From positions 124,001 to 188,000 of the IMG/VR virus record IMGVR_UViG_3300017971_000190: a stretch of 64,000 nt of DNA. One strand, given 5' to 3'. Origin of the DNA: a virus. Position 1 is the first letter of the stretch; each line of letters starts with the position of its first letter. Shown piece by piece: positions 38,694 through 46,912 of the stretch. The translations under genes were made by a program, and so were the position numbers. The notes under the pieces were generated by a model that saw only the letters and a program-made list of their open reading frames with translations, did no database searches and was not told the DNA's origin.

Positions 38694-38948
38694 CTATGCT
38701 GAGGGAAAAGCGGCTTGAACCAGACGAAAAGCTTTTTGGGCATCTACGGTATCAGGTACGTTTAACATGGTAAATGTAATTTGGGTGTCACCAGTTTTTT
38801 TAATATTAATAGATGGAACCCCATTAAACATTCTAGTTTCAAATCCGTTTTCCGTTTCTAAATCAATACTGTATTTAGTACACACAGCTTCTAAAGCTAC
38901 CATTTGAGCTTCTTCTAAATCTACTACCTTGGTTACTTCTGCTGTCAT
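38694..38948 (-). CDS. hypothetical protein, 84 aa
   Basis: Small alpha/beta protein (VTKVVDLEEAQMVALEAV; SINIKKTGDTQITFTMLNV). No tag. Fourteen bases from the upstream gene and fourteen from the downstream one's start region. No family. Confidence 0.5.
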   Translation of the reverse strand: MTAEVTKVVDLEEAQMVALEAVCTKYSIDLETENGFETRMFNGVPSINIKKTGDTQITFTMLNVPDTVDAQKAFRLVQAAFPSA

Positions 38949-38962
38949 GATTTTTAACCTTT

Positions 38963-40981
38963 CTATTTTCTGCGGTGTTTACGTGGTCTATGACGCCATT
39001 TTTTACCCTCTACACGATCTGCCAAACTAGCACAGAATGCCCCCGGATCTGTAATCTCTGGATCACCTTGTAGTTCTTCAACACAAGAACTAACGCTACC
39101 ACCCATACTATTCCAGTAGCTCTCTAAACTATCTTTGTCCCACCCCTCAGGTAAACTTTCCCACTTTCTACCCGTTCTATGAGGACGACCACGACCACAA
39201 CAAGAAGTGCGATGACGATGATGGCTTTGGGAAAACGTAGCTGATACTAAATTCATGTTACTGCAATAAAAAGCTAAACGGTTTGCTTCGGTGTCGTTTT
39301 TGGGGGCTAAATCATTAAATTCGTCACCGCTTTCATTTTCTGCGTGCCACCCTGAATTGTCTTTGTAAATTAAAACCCACATATCTTCTTCAATATTAGA
39401 CAGTCTACGATCATAAAAATCATAAAGACAAGACAATGGCACATCAAATTCTGAATAATCTGAAAATGAATCAGCTTTTCTGTGACGTTTTCTAGCAATA
39501 CGCTTTGCGTAAGCTTCTCGTTCAGCATCATATTCGGAGACGTAGTCTTTGACTACACTCCAAATGGCGTCACTTTCTTTTTTATTGTAGTGAAGGGTGG
39601 TATCACCAAGGTGTTCTACTACTGCTTTGACAATAGTATCAACTTCATGCCCCAGCTCAGCTCCGCGTTCAATTATGCGAGCTACGTGAGGATCTCTTTT
39701 CCAATTAATCATTTGTGAAGCTGTAGATGCATATCTATAGTCAATTTCTTCAAGTGTGGCATCAATATCTTTGAAGTAAAGAGTAGGGTAATAATGATTC
39801 TCATTGGCCCATTCTTTTATGAACTCAATAGCTTCATCCTGGTTATTAAATACACCAATTAATTCGTCATCAATTTCAAGTTGCACTTCAGAACCAAATT
39901 CATCGGTGTAACGAAGAAAAGCATCACCTCTACCAGCAAGTCTACGTCGTCTTCGTCTAAAGTTACCCTTACGGTCTTTTTTCCTACTAATCATAATTTT
40001 GCCCTTTTCGCTTTTAGTTAAAGCAGTTGTTTCCTTTTTGTCGTATTCTTTTCGGTAAACCCTTTTACCGTAAACGTTATCCACGTACCAATCTTTAACA
40101 CCATACTGCTTAGCCCACTTCTTTAACTCAGAGACACTTATAAATTCCAACTCTTTTTTCTGTTTAGCTTTATCTTTTGGTACATCATCACCGTACTTAT
40201 CTTTTTTAGCCAATCCACCAGCCACTTCAGCTTTGCTAGGATTACCAGGAACTAATAAGTATTGTTGGCGTCTACGGTGCCAGTACACTTTCCCGGTTTT
40301 AACCTCTTCTGGATCTCCCCACCGCTCCAACTCTTTAATAAGAGGTTTTTCTCCAGAGAACCAATGTATTCCTTTAATTTCAGTTGCTACTCTACGACGA
40401 CCCATTGTATTAAAATTCCCTTTATGAGTTTTGAAATTACTACCGGAATTAAAAGGATCTATGCGGTCAATTTCCAAATAAATTTCAAAAAGGTCGGGTT
40501 CAAGTACGTGACCAGCACTATTTACTAACCATATTTTAGACACTTCAGGATAGTCACCGTCTCTATTTAAAGCTGGTTTAGGTAAACCATCCCAGTAAAC
40601 TGTTGCGCTCAATTCTTCTTCTGACAATTCAGTTAACAGGTCTTCAGCATTCCAATCTAAGCCTGTTTGGTCTTCAACTGTATAAGAAGGATCTATTACT
40701 TGTTCCAGCACTTCTCTTAGAGTTGTGGGGTTTGTTTGCGCTTGTTTTAAAATCATGTTTTCAGCTTTCCTGGCTAACTCTACACAGACACCGTCATTTA
40801 CACCGTTTTGTTGTCGAATTAAACTGTGAAGCTTATCTAAATCTTCACGATAAGGGTAACGGTACATAAGCTGTTCAATGTAAATTTCCGCACCTTGACA
40901 ATCCACAACAGAATTAGAGTTAGGATACCAGGTTACCCGAGGAGTAAACGGATAAACAGGACCAGTGTAAGCTTTTTTCAT
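38963..40981 (-). CDS. multimodule virion-block protein, 672 aa
   Basis: After MKKAYTGPVYPF, a module with DCQGAEIYIEQLMYRYPYRE and NGVNDGVCVELARKAE is homologous to one in the 950-aa protein at 29115-31967. Junctions follow at TMGRRRVATEIKG, GKIMISRKKDRKGNFRRRRR (with AAAAGGGC and ATG 39992-39994 embedded) and ARKRHRKADSFSDY. The C terminus (GGSVSSCVEELQGD, then FCASLADRVEGKKW) is a short phage motif of the GG...C...FCASLxDRVxG type. Ends in a basic RHRPRKHRRK. Likely fused internal virion cargo (inference). Confidence 0.55.
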   Translation of the reverse strand: MKKAYTGPVYPFTPRVTWYPNSNSVVDCQGAEIYIEQLMYRYPYREDLDKLHSLIRQQNGVNDGVCVELARKAENMILKQAQTNPTTLREVLEQVIDPSYTVEDQTGLDWNAEDLLTELSEEELSATVYWDGLPKPALNRDGDYPEVSKIWLVNSAGHVLEPDLFEIYLEIDRIDPFNSGSNFKTHKGNFNTMGRRRVATEIKGIHWFSGEKPLIKELERWGDPEEVKTGKVYWHRRRQQYLLVPGNPSKAEVAGGLAKKDKYGDDVPKDKAKQKKELEFISVSELKKWAKQYGVKDWYVDNVYGKRVYRKEYDKKETTALTKSEKGKIMISRKKDRKGNFRRRRRRLAGRGDAFLRYTDEFGSEVQLEIDDELIGVFNNQDEAIEFIKEWANENHYYPTLYFKDIDATLEEIDYRYASTASQMINWKRDPHVARIIERGAELGHEVDTIVKAVVEHLGDTTLHYNKKESDAIWSVVKDYVSEYDAEREAYAKRIARKRHRKADSFSDYSEFDVPLSCLYDFYDRRLSNIEEDMWVLIYKDNSGWHAENESGDEFNDLAPKNDTEANRLAFYCSNMNLVSATFSQSHHRHRTSCCGRGRPHRTGRKWESLPEGWDKDSLESYWNSMGGSVSSCVEELQGDPEITDPGAFCASLADRVEGKKWRHRPRKHRRK

Positions 40982-40996
40982 GATGAAGGTTTTGTT

Positions 40997-41293
40997 TTAA
41001 CTTTTTTGGGCAATTGATAAATCAGTTTTGGTTGTGTCTTTGGTGTTGTGGGTTTGACCGCCGTTACTTTTAATGAAATCTTCGACAAGGTCCCAAGCTC
41101 TTTCTTCATCACCACTAAAAGTGGCAGGTAAAACTGCCAGTTCTAAGGTGAGCTGATTATCAGCCCACCAAAAATGGAAAACGACGTCGTGGAAAAGTAG
41201 TCTGCCTTCAACTTCATCTAGACCACTGGCGTTCTCTTCTTGCAAACGCTCGAAAAAGTGGTCTTTAATATTTAGGAATGTTTTGCTTTCCAT
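40997..41293 (-). CDS. hypothetical protein, 98 aa
   Basis: Compact alpha/beta domain (GRLLFHDVVFHFWWADNQLT; ELAVLPATFSGDEERAWDL) with a polar Thr/Lys-rich end. No tag. In the same operon as the flanking fused proteins. No family. Confidence 0.5.
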   Translation of the reverse strand: MESKTFLNIKDHFFERLQEENASGLDEVEGRLLFHDVVFHFWWADNQLTLELAVLPATFSGDEERAWDLVEDFIKSNGGQTHNTKDTTKTDLSIAQKS

Positions 41294-41298
41294 TTTAA

Positions 41299-41859
41299 TT
41301 AAACGCAGCTAGGGAGGACAGCTCCACAGCTAGGACAACTGGTGATTTCTGAATCCCGAGGCGCTGGATTTCCACAATAGCGACAATCACACTTAGTTTC
41401 CCGTTGCAGGTAAAAAGGAATATTTTCAGTGTTAATTATTAAACCAGCCTTGACATAATTTGGTTTTCCTCTAAACCTTATCCGTCTAATAGTTTCTATT
41501 CTAGCTGTGGTGGGGTTTCCCTCAATAGCAATAGACAAATCACTACCAGGGCGAACTTTAATCGCTTTACTATTTAAAGTTTTTGCGGGAGCGTCGAGCC
41601 TCCGGAACCGGAACGGTGTTGAATATGAGATAGCTACTACCCTTCTACCATGCTCTAAAAGCTGTTCTTTACTTATGGAGGTGGAAACCACAATTGTGGA
41701 ACTGTCAGCAGCTGCTGTTTTCTCTTTGCCTTTCTCCTTAATTAAAGAGAGGAGAGCAGCAGCATTTTTTCTAGACCACTTGGTACCTGTTTCAGGCCAC
41801 AACCTTAAGAGAGTGGGAAACAGCTTTCTGAAGTCTTTTGTGGTGAAGTGAAGGAGCAC
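41299..41859 (-). CDS. protein with C-terminal zinc ribbon, 186 aa
   Basis: CDCRYCGNPAPRDSEITSCP followed by SCG near the C terminus provides two CxxC pairs of a zinc ribbon. The upstream part is beta-rich and basic (RLDAPAKTLNSKAIKVRPGS; IETIRRIRFRGKPNYVKAGL). Function unknown. Confidence 0.55.
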   Translation of the reverse strand: MLLHFTTKDFRKLFPTLLRLWPETGTKWSRKNAAALLSLIKEKGKEKTAAADSSTIVVSTSISKEQLLEHGRRVVAISYSTPFRFRRLDAPAKTLNSKAIKVRPGSDLSIAIEGNPTTARIETIRRIRFRGKPNYVKAGLIINTENIPFYLQRETKCDCRYCGNPAPRDSEITSCPSCGAVLPSCV

Positions 41860-41864
41860 GTGTT

Positions 41865-42146
41865 TTACCTTCTAAAACGTCTGCGTCGTCTAACCGAACC
41901 ACCCCGTTGTCTAAACCGTTGTTCGTTAATAGCAGTTTTTAATTTTGCAGCAGCATCTTCCAACCACTCTTCTAAGGTCTCGGCTTCATTATCTGTTAAA
42001 AGATCTGGTCTAAGTCGAGCCTGGTATACAAACTCTGCAATGTCTTTTGCGTCTCTTTCAATGAGTTTGGCAAGTTGTCTAATGTGACGAAAGGCGAATT
42101 CTCTATCACTGAGGGCTAAATGTCGTCTTCTGCTTCTTCTTAACAT
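41865..42146 (-). CDS. tagged small protein with basic C terminus, 93 aa
   Basis: Start placed at MLRRSRRRHLALSDREFAF (42146). AGAGAG lies upstream, and a longer frame would overlap the preceding gene. The core is helical (HIRQLAKLIERDAKDIAEFV). The C terminus GGSVRRRRRFRR is a second basic cluster, so the protein is bracketed by tags. No family. Confidence 0.5.
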   Translation of the reverse strand: MLRRSRRRHLALSDREFAFRHIRQLAKLIERDAKDIAEFVYQARLRPDLLTDNEAETLEEWLEDAAAKLKTAINEQRFRQRGGSVRRRRRFRR

Positions 42147-42180
42147 TTTTAAGTCTCTCTCTCTTAAAGAGGTTGTTTTC

Positions 42181-44010
42181 TTACAGTCCGCGTTTGTACA
42201 CATCTACACTATTTACTAATTCCCAAATTTTATCTGTTAATTCAAAAATAAAATTGGGTCCGGGATTTTCAATGTCCCCAGAATTAACACCTTCTTTAAC
42301 CAAGTTTTTCATAATGGTCATAATATGTAAACTAGCATCCTCTCTAGCATCTAGGTAGCTTCGTGAAGGTTTGTAAGTTAAATCAGATTTTCTACGTCGT
42401 TTACTACTACGAGCAATAGATGGTCTGTGAGGAAAGTAAGACCTTATGAAATCTTGAACATCACTTCCCCCGTATACTACGTCGCCTTTTACATCGGTAA
42501 TGGATTCATCTGATCCTAGTTCACCATACAACCAAGATTCTAATTCTTCATCCTGCATCATTGTAGCAACATCTTTTTCTATGTTACCTGTTAAATTAAC
42601 ACCGGGAAGGATGTAAAGCGTACCATATTCGTCTTCTGTTACTTCTATTTGTGAAGGGTCAAAAGCGGCTTTTCTACGTCGTCTTAAACTAGAAGTTCTA
42701 ATTGTGTCTTTAACCACTGGGTAACCGTATGGTAACTCCTGGTAAAATCTTCTACGTGGGGTTATTTTTTTCAGATACCTAACTATGCTTTCTTCTCTAC
42801 GACTACTATAACCGTCTATGGCATAAATATTGTCACCTTTTTTAACAGCAATTACTGTACCACCCAAACCCATACTTTCTAGTTTTTCGCCGTCTGTCCA
42901 TAAGGTTCCGACTCTACCACCGTCGTTAGGAACACCTTCAACAAAATCGTTTACCACTCTTTTATCAGCTGGTTTAAGTGCTGCTGTTCTAACTTTACTT
43001 TCCCTGACAACATACTCACTACGACTACTACACATAGTATATAACTCTGCGGCTTCAAGGTCGTTTAGTCTTGGAATAGTTTTTTGAATATCTCCTGTTG
43101 GGTCGTTACCATAATCAGTATTGGCGATCCATTTACCAGCTACGTGGAGCATATCTATAGGAAAGTTTTTAGTTACCCCAAATTGAGTTGGTTCCATTCG
43201 CAGAAAATCAAAGAGGCAAACAGCGCCTACTTCAAATTCAAGAGGAGCTACTCTGTCTGCACGACGTTCCTTGTGTAATTTACCAACTGTAGTTCTACGT
43301 TTGCGTCCCATGATTTTGTTTCCTTTTCGTTGACTGGTAACTGGCATTTTAGGTGGTCTACCAGTAATGAGTGCTCTGGTGATGTCTGTTACTCTGTTAG
43401 GTCTTCTTACCTTCATGGCTGCTAAAGCGCTTTCTTTAACTAGTTCTTCGTTGTCGTAGGGATCAGCTGGGAAAGGGTGAGGTACGTCACCCTCTAATTG
43501 TGCCACCCAACTGGAGGCTTCGTCATCCCAGTAAACGGAAATAACATCGTCGTCCATGGAAAAACCTTTTTTGTCTTGTGGTCCGTACCTCAGCATGACG
43601 GTAGGAATTAACTCGTCTAGAGGTAACTCTTCACTGATAAGGTAATAGTCTTCGTGAGGGTAGTCTTCTTTTAATTTCTTAGTTAGTTTATTTCTGGCTT
43701 CTTCAACGCAACTTACAAAAGCGCTACCAAAAACACCGCGTTCACCACCAGAAAGACGATTATACTGTTCATCTAACCAACGGTCTGGAGCAGAGAGAAA
43801 ATCAGGTTCTTCTCCACTAATTATAGAGCGTATGAGATGCATCCCGTTCGCCAGCCCATGCATGTAGGGGTTGACGTTCCAAGTACCGGGGCTACACTGA
43901 ATGGCGAGTAAATCGTCAATGCTGTCTAACAAGGCTTTGGTTTCGTAGGTAGTAGGTGGTTCTACTTTAACATGTGGACGAGAAATAAAGTTGAAATCAC
44001 CCCACGGCAT
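42181..44010 (-). CDS. five- or six-module virion-block polyprotein, 609 aa
   Basis: The N-terminal module includes CSPGTWNVNPYMHGLANGMH and FLSAPDRWLDEQ, a pattern I associate with recurring phage multidomain proteins. Junctions: MKVRRPNRVTD (about 200), KGNKIMGRKRRTTVGKLHKE with AAAGGA and ATG (43309-43311) embedded, KVRTAALKPADK, LRRRRKAAFDPSQ and SKRRRKSDLTYKPS. No enzymatic motif recognised. The series of short modules behind repeated basic-Ala peptides is the clearest example of polyprotein layout. Confidence 0.55.
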   Translation of the reverse strand: MPWGDFNFISRPHVKVEPPTTYETKALLDSIDDLLAIQCSPGTWNVNPYMHGLANGMHLIRSIISGEEPDFLSAPDRWLDEQYNRLSGGERGVFGSAFVSCVEEARNKLTKKLKEDYPHEDYYLISEELPLDELIPTVMLRYGPQDKKGFSMDDDVISVYWDDEASSWVAQLEGDVPHPFPADPYDNEELVKESALAAMKVRRPNRVTDITRALITGRPPKMPVTSQRKGNKIMGRKRRTTVGKLHKERRADRVAPLEFEVGAVCLFDFLRMEPTQFGVTKNFPIDMLHVAGKWIANTDYGNDPTGDIQKTIPRLNDLEAAELYTMCSSRSEYVVRESKVRTAALKPADKRVVNDFVEGVPNDGGRVGTLWTDGEKLESMGLGGTVIAVKKGDNIYAIDGYSSRREESIVRYLKKITPRRRFYQELPYGYPVVKDTIRTSSLRRRRKAAFDPSQIEVTEDEYGTLYILPGVNLTGNIEKDVATMMQDEELESWLYGELGSDESITDVKGDVVYGGSDVQDFIRSYFPHRPSIARSSKRRRKSDLTYKPSRSYLDAREDASLHIMTIMKNLVKEGVNSGDIENPGPNFIFELTDKIWELVNSVDVYKRGL

Positions 44011-44012
44011 TT

Positions 44013-44282
44013 TTAGTCTCCGTAAACACCCACCAAACGATACTCGGTTATGGTTACTAAATTACCGTGATAAAGAAGATCGTTTTTCCTACCTGTTGGT
44101 TCTGCCTCTAAGCCGTAGCCTTGATTTTCACCAAAATAATTTTCATCAAACCAGATCACACTTTGAAGCTCTCTTGCAACACTGTAAGGGTCTTCCAATT
44201 CATCTTCTTTAACCCAAAAGGTTGTTCCTTCAGATAAACGAGCTTTTGTAGCTGCTACTCTACGGCGTCTTCGTTTTAGCAT
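44013..44282 (-). CDS. tagged small protein, 89 aa
   Basis: MLKRRRRRVAATKARLSEGT, then a domain of about 70 residues (VARELQSVIWFDENYFGENQ; NLVTITEYRLVGVYGD). TAGGAG precedes the ATG. A free-standing example of the tagged modules seen in the polyproteins. Confidence 0.55.
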   Translation of the reverse strand: MLKRRRRRVAATKARLSEGTTFWVKEDELEDPYSVARELQSVIWFDENYFGENQGYGLEAEPTGRKNDLLYHGNLVTITEYRLVGVYGD

Positions 44283-44309
44283 TGCTAAATTCTCCTAAAA
44301 AGTCGGTTC

Positions 44310-44663
44310 TTATGGCATATCTAAGTACGCCCAACCTTTACTATCAAGTTCGTCTTCTATTTCTTTTTGTGAAAGGATTAACCCTTCTCTGCTTCCAACA
44401 TCACGTAGTAGTTGTTTTAAATCCGTTATTGGTTGTTCTCCAGACCACTTAACCTTAAAGTTTTCTTCATCGCCTAAATCTGTATGACTAAAAATTGCCG
44501 CTATGCCAATAGCATCGTCAATTGCTTCTTGTAGTTGTCTTGAGTTTATCGCTACTATTTCAAATACGTAAGGTTTAGATTTATCTTTCGAGGTAAATAC
44601 TTCTAAATAAGTGTAAACATATGTATATTCAGCAGCCATTCTGCGTCGTCTTCGTCTTAACAT
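44310..44663 (-). CDS. tagged small protein, 117 aa
   Basis: MLRRRRRRMAAEYTYVYTYL is nearly identical in its first 11 residues to the next tagged protein downstream. The body is alpha/beta (YLEVFTSKDKSKPYVFEIVA). AAAGGAGACAGTGCC precedes the ATG. No family. Confidence 0.55.
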   Translation of the reverse strand: MLRRRRRRMAAEYTYVYTYLEVFTSKDKSKPYVFEIVAINSRQLQEAIDDAIGIAAIFSHTDLGDEENFKVKWSGEQPITDLKQLLRDVGSREGLILSQKEIEDELDSKGWAYLDMP

Positions 44664-44679
44664 GGCACTGTCTCCTTTG

Positions 44680-45003
44680 TTATTTGTAATAACGATTCCA
44701 ATAGGTTGTATTATATAGATTAGTGGTAAGCATTGAAACTAAAATATTGCGTAGAGGAGATTTGGCAGACCGTTTTTCTGGCCAAATGACAGGAATACCA
44801 GAAAGAGTCAGTTCTTCTACAATTTGAAACAATTCTTCCATATCAAGTCTGTAAAAAAAATCATCTAGTTGGGTATGACTAAGATCCACATGATGATCTG
44901 TAAATTCAGTGAACACTTCTAAAAGAGTAGGAGAAGCTTTCAAAATAACATCCGATGCTGCTCCTCTAAAACAGGTATTTTTGTGTAATCTTCGCCTTAA
45001 CAT
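44680..45003 (-). CDS. tagged small protein, 107 aa
   Basis: Start chosen at MLRRRLHKNTCFRGAAS (45003), preceded by AAAGGAGGTAAAATC. The frame continues upstream as KGGKIM, which is only the ribosome-binding site read as peptide. The body is helical (FTEFTDHHVDLSHTQLDDFF). No family. Confidence 0.5.
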   Translation of the reverse strand: MLRRRLHKNTCFRGAASDVILKASPTLLEVFTEFTDHHVDLSHTQLDDFFYRLDMEELFQIVEELTLSGIPVIWPEKRSAKSPLRNILVSMLTTNLYNTTYWNRYYK

Positions 45004-45017
45004 GATTTTACCTCCTT

Positions 45018-45236
45018 TTATCCCTGAGAACACCAAACAGAACCGTTACCGTCTTCATCAGCGTCCATCCAAACCTCACCAAAGGCTTCACTGGCTTCAG
45101 TTAGCTGTGTGGCTTGAGGTTCAGACCAGTCACCAGCTTCATCTAAAAATTCATCAAACAGGTAACGAAGTTGTGCACTAGCTTCAAAGGGAGAAACAGC
45201 AGCTAATCGTCTTCTACGTCTATGTCGTCTTAGCAT
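45018..45236 (-). CDS. tagged small protein with a GDWxxP/EASEAF module, 72 aa
   Basis: MLRRHRRRRRLAAVSPFEAS begins at 45236 after GAAAAGGAACTGTC. The body, AGDWSEPQATQLTEASEAF, matches the C terminus of the next gene upstream (DGDWPDPLDRQMYEASEAF), so the small protein is a detached copy of that terminal module. Family function unknown. Confidence 0.55.
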   Translation of the reverse strand: MLRRHRRRRRLAAVSPFEASAQLRYLFDEFLDEAGDWSEPQATQLTEASEAFGEVWMDADEDGNGSVWCSQG

Positions 45237-45277
45237 GACAGTTCCTTTTCTCTCAGCTAATATTACGTTGTTTCGCT

Positions 45278-46882
45278 TTAACAAGCTACACCCCCTTCAC
45301 CAGAAGAGTGTCCATAAAGATCCATTTCAAAAGCCTCACTAGCTTCGTACATTTGTCGGTCTAATGGATCTGGCCAATCACCATCCATGAAGCCAGCTCC
45401 CGTACCTTGGGCGGTCATAGCAAAATCGTGACCTGCATCAGCAGGACTTCCGGCTTCCATAATTGCATCACCAAAATGAATCCAAAATTCGGCGCAGTTT
45501 TCTTCCATCTGGCTATAACAATCATTATCAATATCATTGGAACCGAAAACAGAATCCATTGGAACACCTTCATCATCGCCATAAGCAGTACTAACAAATA
45601 ACAAACCTTCTACGTAAGCATCAAAGAATTCTTTAAAAGCAGCATCTTGTTCTTTACCACGCAAGGAACTAGGTTTCGGTTTATATCGACCATGCTGCGC
45701 TATAATGGCTTTAGTATTGCGGAGCAGTTTTTCGATACGATTTAATTCTTCATCGGATGTATCGTCTTCTAACCCTTGTGTGTACCTTACTAACCATCTT
45801 TCCAAAGTCGATTCTAAAGCATTCAATTCGTCAATAGAAGCTTTAGTTCGTCCAAGATCTTGTGGCCGGTGCGATACTAATCTAGAACCAAGAGCATAAA
45901 CTGGATCGCTCTGTCCACTATGGAACCACAAAATAACTTCGGGATCTAATTGAGTAGAAGTGACAGGAATAAAATAATCAGAACCTAAATCACCAGCTTT
46001 TCGTTTTCGGTCAAAAGGGCGACGGGTACCTTTCCTTTCTTTTTTGGCAACTGGAAAATATCGTTTAGCCCACTTTTCCAAATCAGCAGCAGAAACTTCT
46101 TGAACCACAGCGTAGTCTTTGGTCAGTTTCTTAGCCAAAACTACTTGAGCTTTTTGCATGTAACGGAAAGCAGCCTGAGCTGTTTTAATACCTTTTCTCC
46201 TCAGCTTGCTCACACCACCTGTGACTTTAACCAGATCTTTAATTTCCAATTCGGCTTCTTTAGCCACTTCACCCTTCTTAAGCCTTACTGGTTTTTTGCT
46301 TTTCCAGCGACGAGGACCCTTTTTAAATCCTGCTTCCCCTTCTCCCATAAGGTCTTCAAAACCAACTTCCCCCTCACCTTCAGCAGGAGCAGCTTCCTCA
46401 CCTTCAGCAGGTGCTTCCTCCTCTGGTTCAGCTACCGGCTCCTCTTCTACCTCTTCCACTTCTTCTACACCAAAGAGTTCGTCATCACTTTCAGAAGAAT
46501 CTTCTTCTGTGCTTTGAATAAATTCAGCAGCAGCACTGCTAGCTAAATCTTCTAAAGAATCACTTATTTCTCCCATACCCTCTTTCATGACAGACTGAAC
46601 AACCTCTTTAATGAACTCACCAAAGTGTTTGGCTGCCTCTTCCTTACCTCTTCTTCCTAACTCGTCACCAATTTCTTCAGTGAGATCGTCAATAGCGGTT
46701 TGGAAAATCTCTTTTAGACCGTCTTTAATGGTGAGCACACTATTGCTGTACAACTTAGTACCAGCAGCGTTGAATAGTGAAGTCAAATCTGGCCCCATGC
46801 GGCGTTCCAATTTGCTACTTACGCTACCAGGTTGGGTGCTATCAGCTGCTTTTCTCAAAGTGGTTTTGGTTTTTCGTGCCAT
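45278..46882 (-). CDS. virion-block fusion with GHDF...GxGAGF module, 534 aa
   Basis: N terminus MARKTKTTLRKAADSTQ has the tag. The first module is helical and ends in a highly acidic Glu/Pro/Ala tract (EEPVAEPEEEAPAEGEEAAP, residues about 145-175). Junctions SKLRRKGIKTAQAAF and FDRKRKAGDLGSDYF follow. The C-terminal module includes MEENCAEFW, AGHDFAMTAQGTGAGF and GDWPDPLDRQMYEASEAF. This resembles a widespread phage domain with GHDFWLTRNGHGAGFWD, here with several core residues changed. Function of that domain is unknown. Confidence 0.55.
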   Translation of the reverse strand: MARKTKTTLRKAADSTQPGSVSSKLERRMGPDLTSLFNAAGTKLYSNSVLTIKDGLKEIFQTAIDDLTEEIGDELGRRGKEEAAKHFGEFIKEVVQSVMKEGMGEISDSLEDLASSAAAEFIQSTEEDSSESDDELFGVEEVEEVEEEPVAEPEEEAPAEGEEAAPAEGEGEVGFEDLMGEGEAGFKKGPRRWKSKKPVRLKKGEVAKEAELEIKDLVKVTGGVSKLRRKGIKTAQAAFRYMQKAQVVLAKKLTKDYAVVQEVSAADLEKWAKRYFPVAKKERKGTRRPFDRKRKAGDLGSDYFIPVTSTQLDPEVILWFHSGQSDPVYALGSRLVSHRPQDLGRTKASIDELNALESTLERWLVRYTQGLEDDTSDEELNRIEKLLRNTKAIIAQHGRYKPKPSSLRGKEQDAAFKEFFDAYVEGLLFVSTAYGDDEGVPMDSVFGSNDIDNDCYSQMEENCAEFWIHFGDAIMEAGSPADAGHDFAMTAQGTGAGFMDGDWPDPLDRQMYEASEAFEMDLYGHSSGEGGVAC

Positions 46883-46912
46883 GATATTGAAGTCCTTTCT
46901 GACTTTTGTTTC

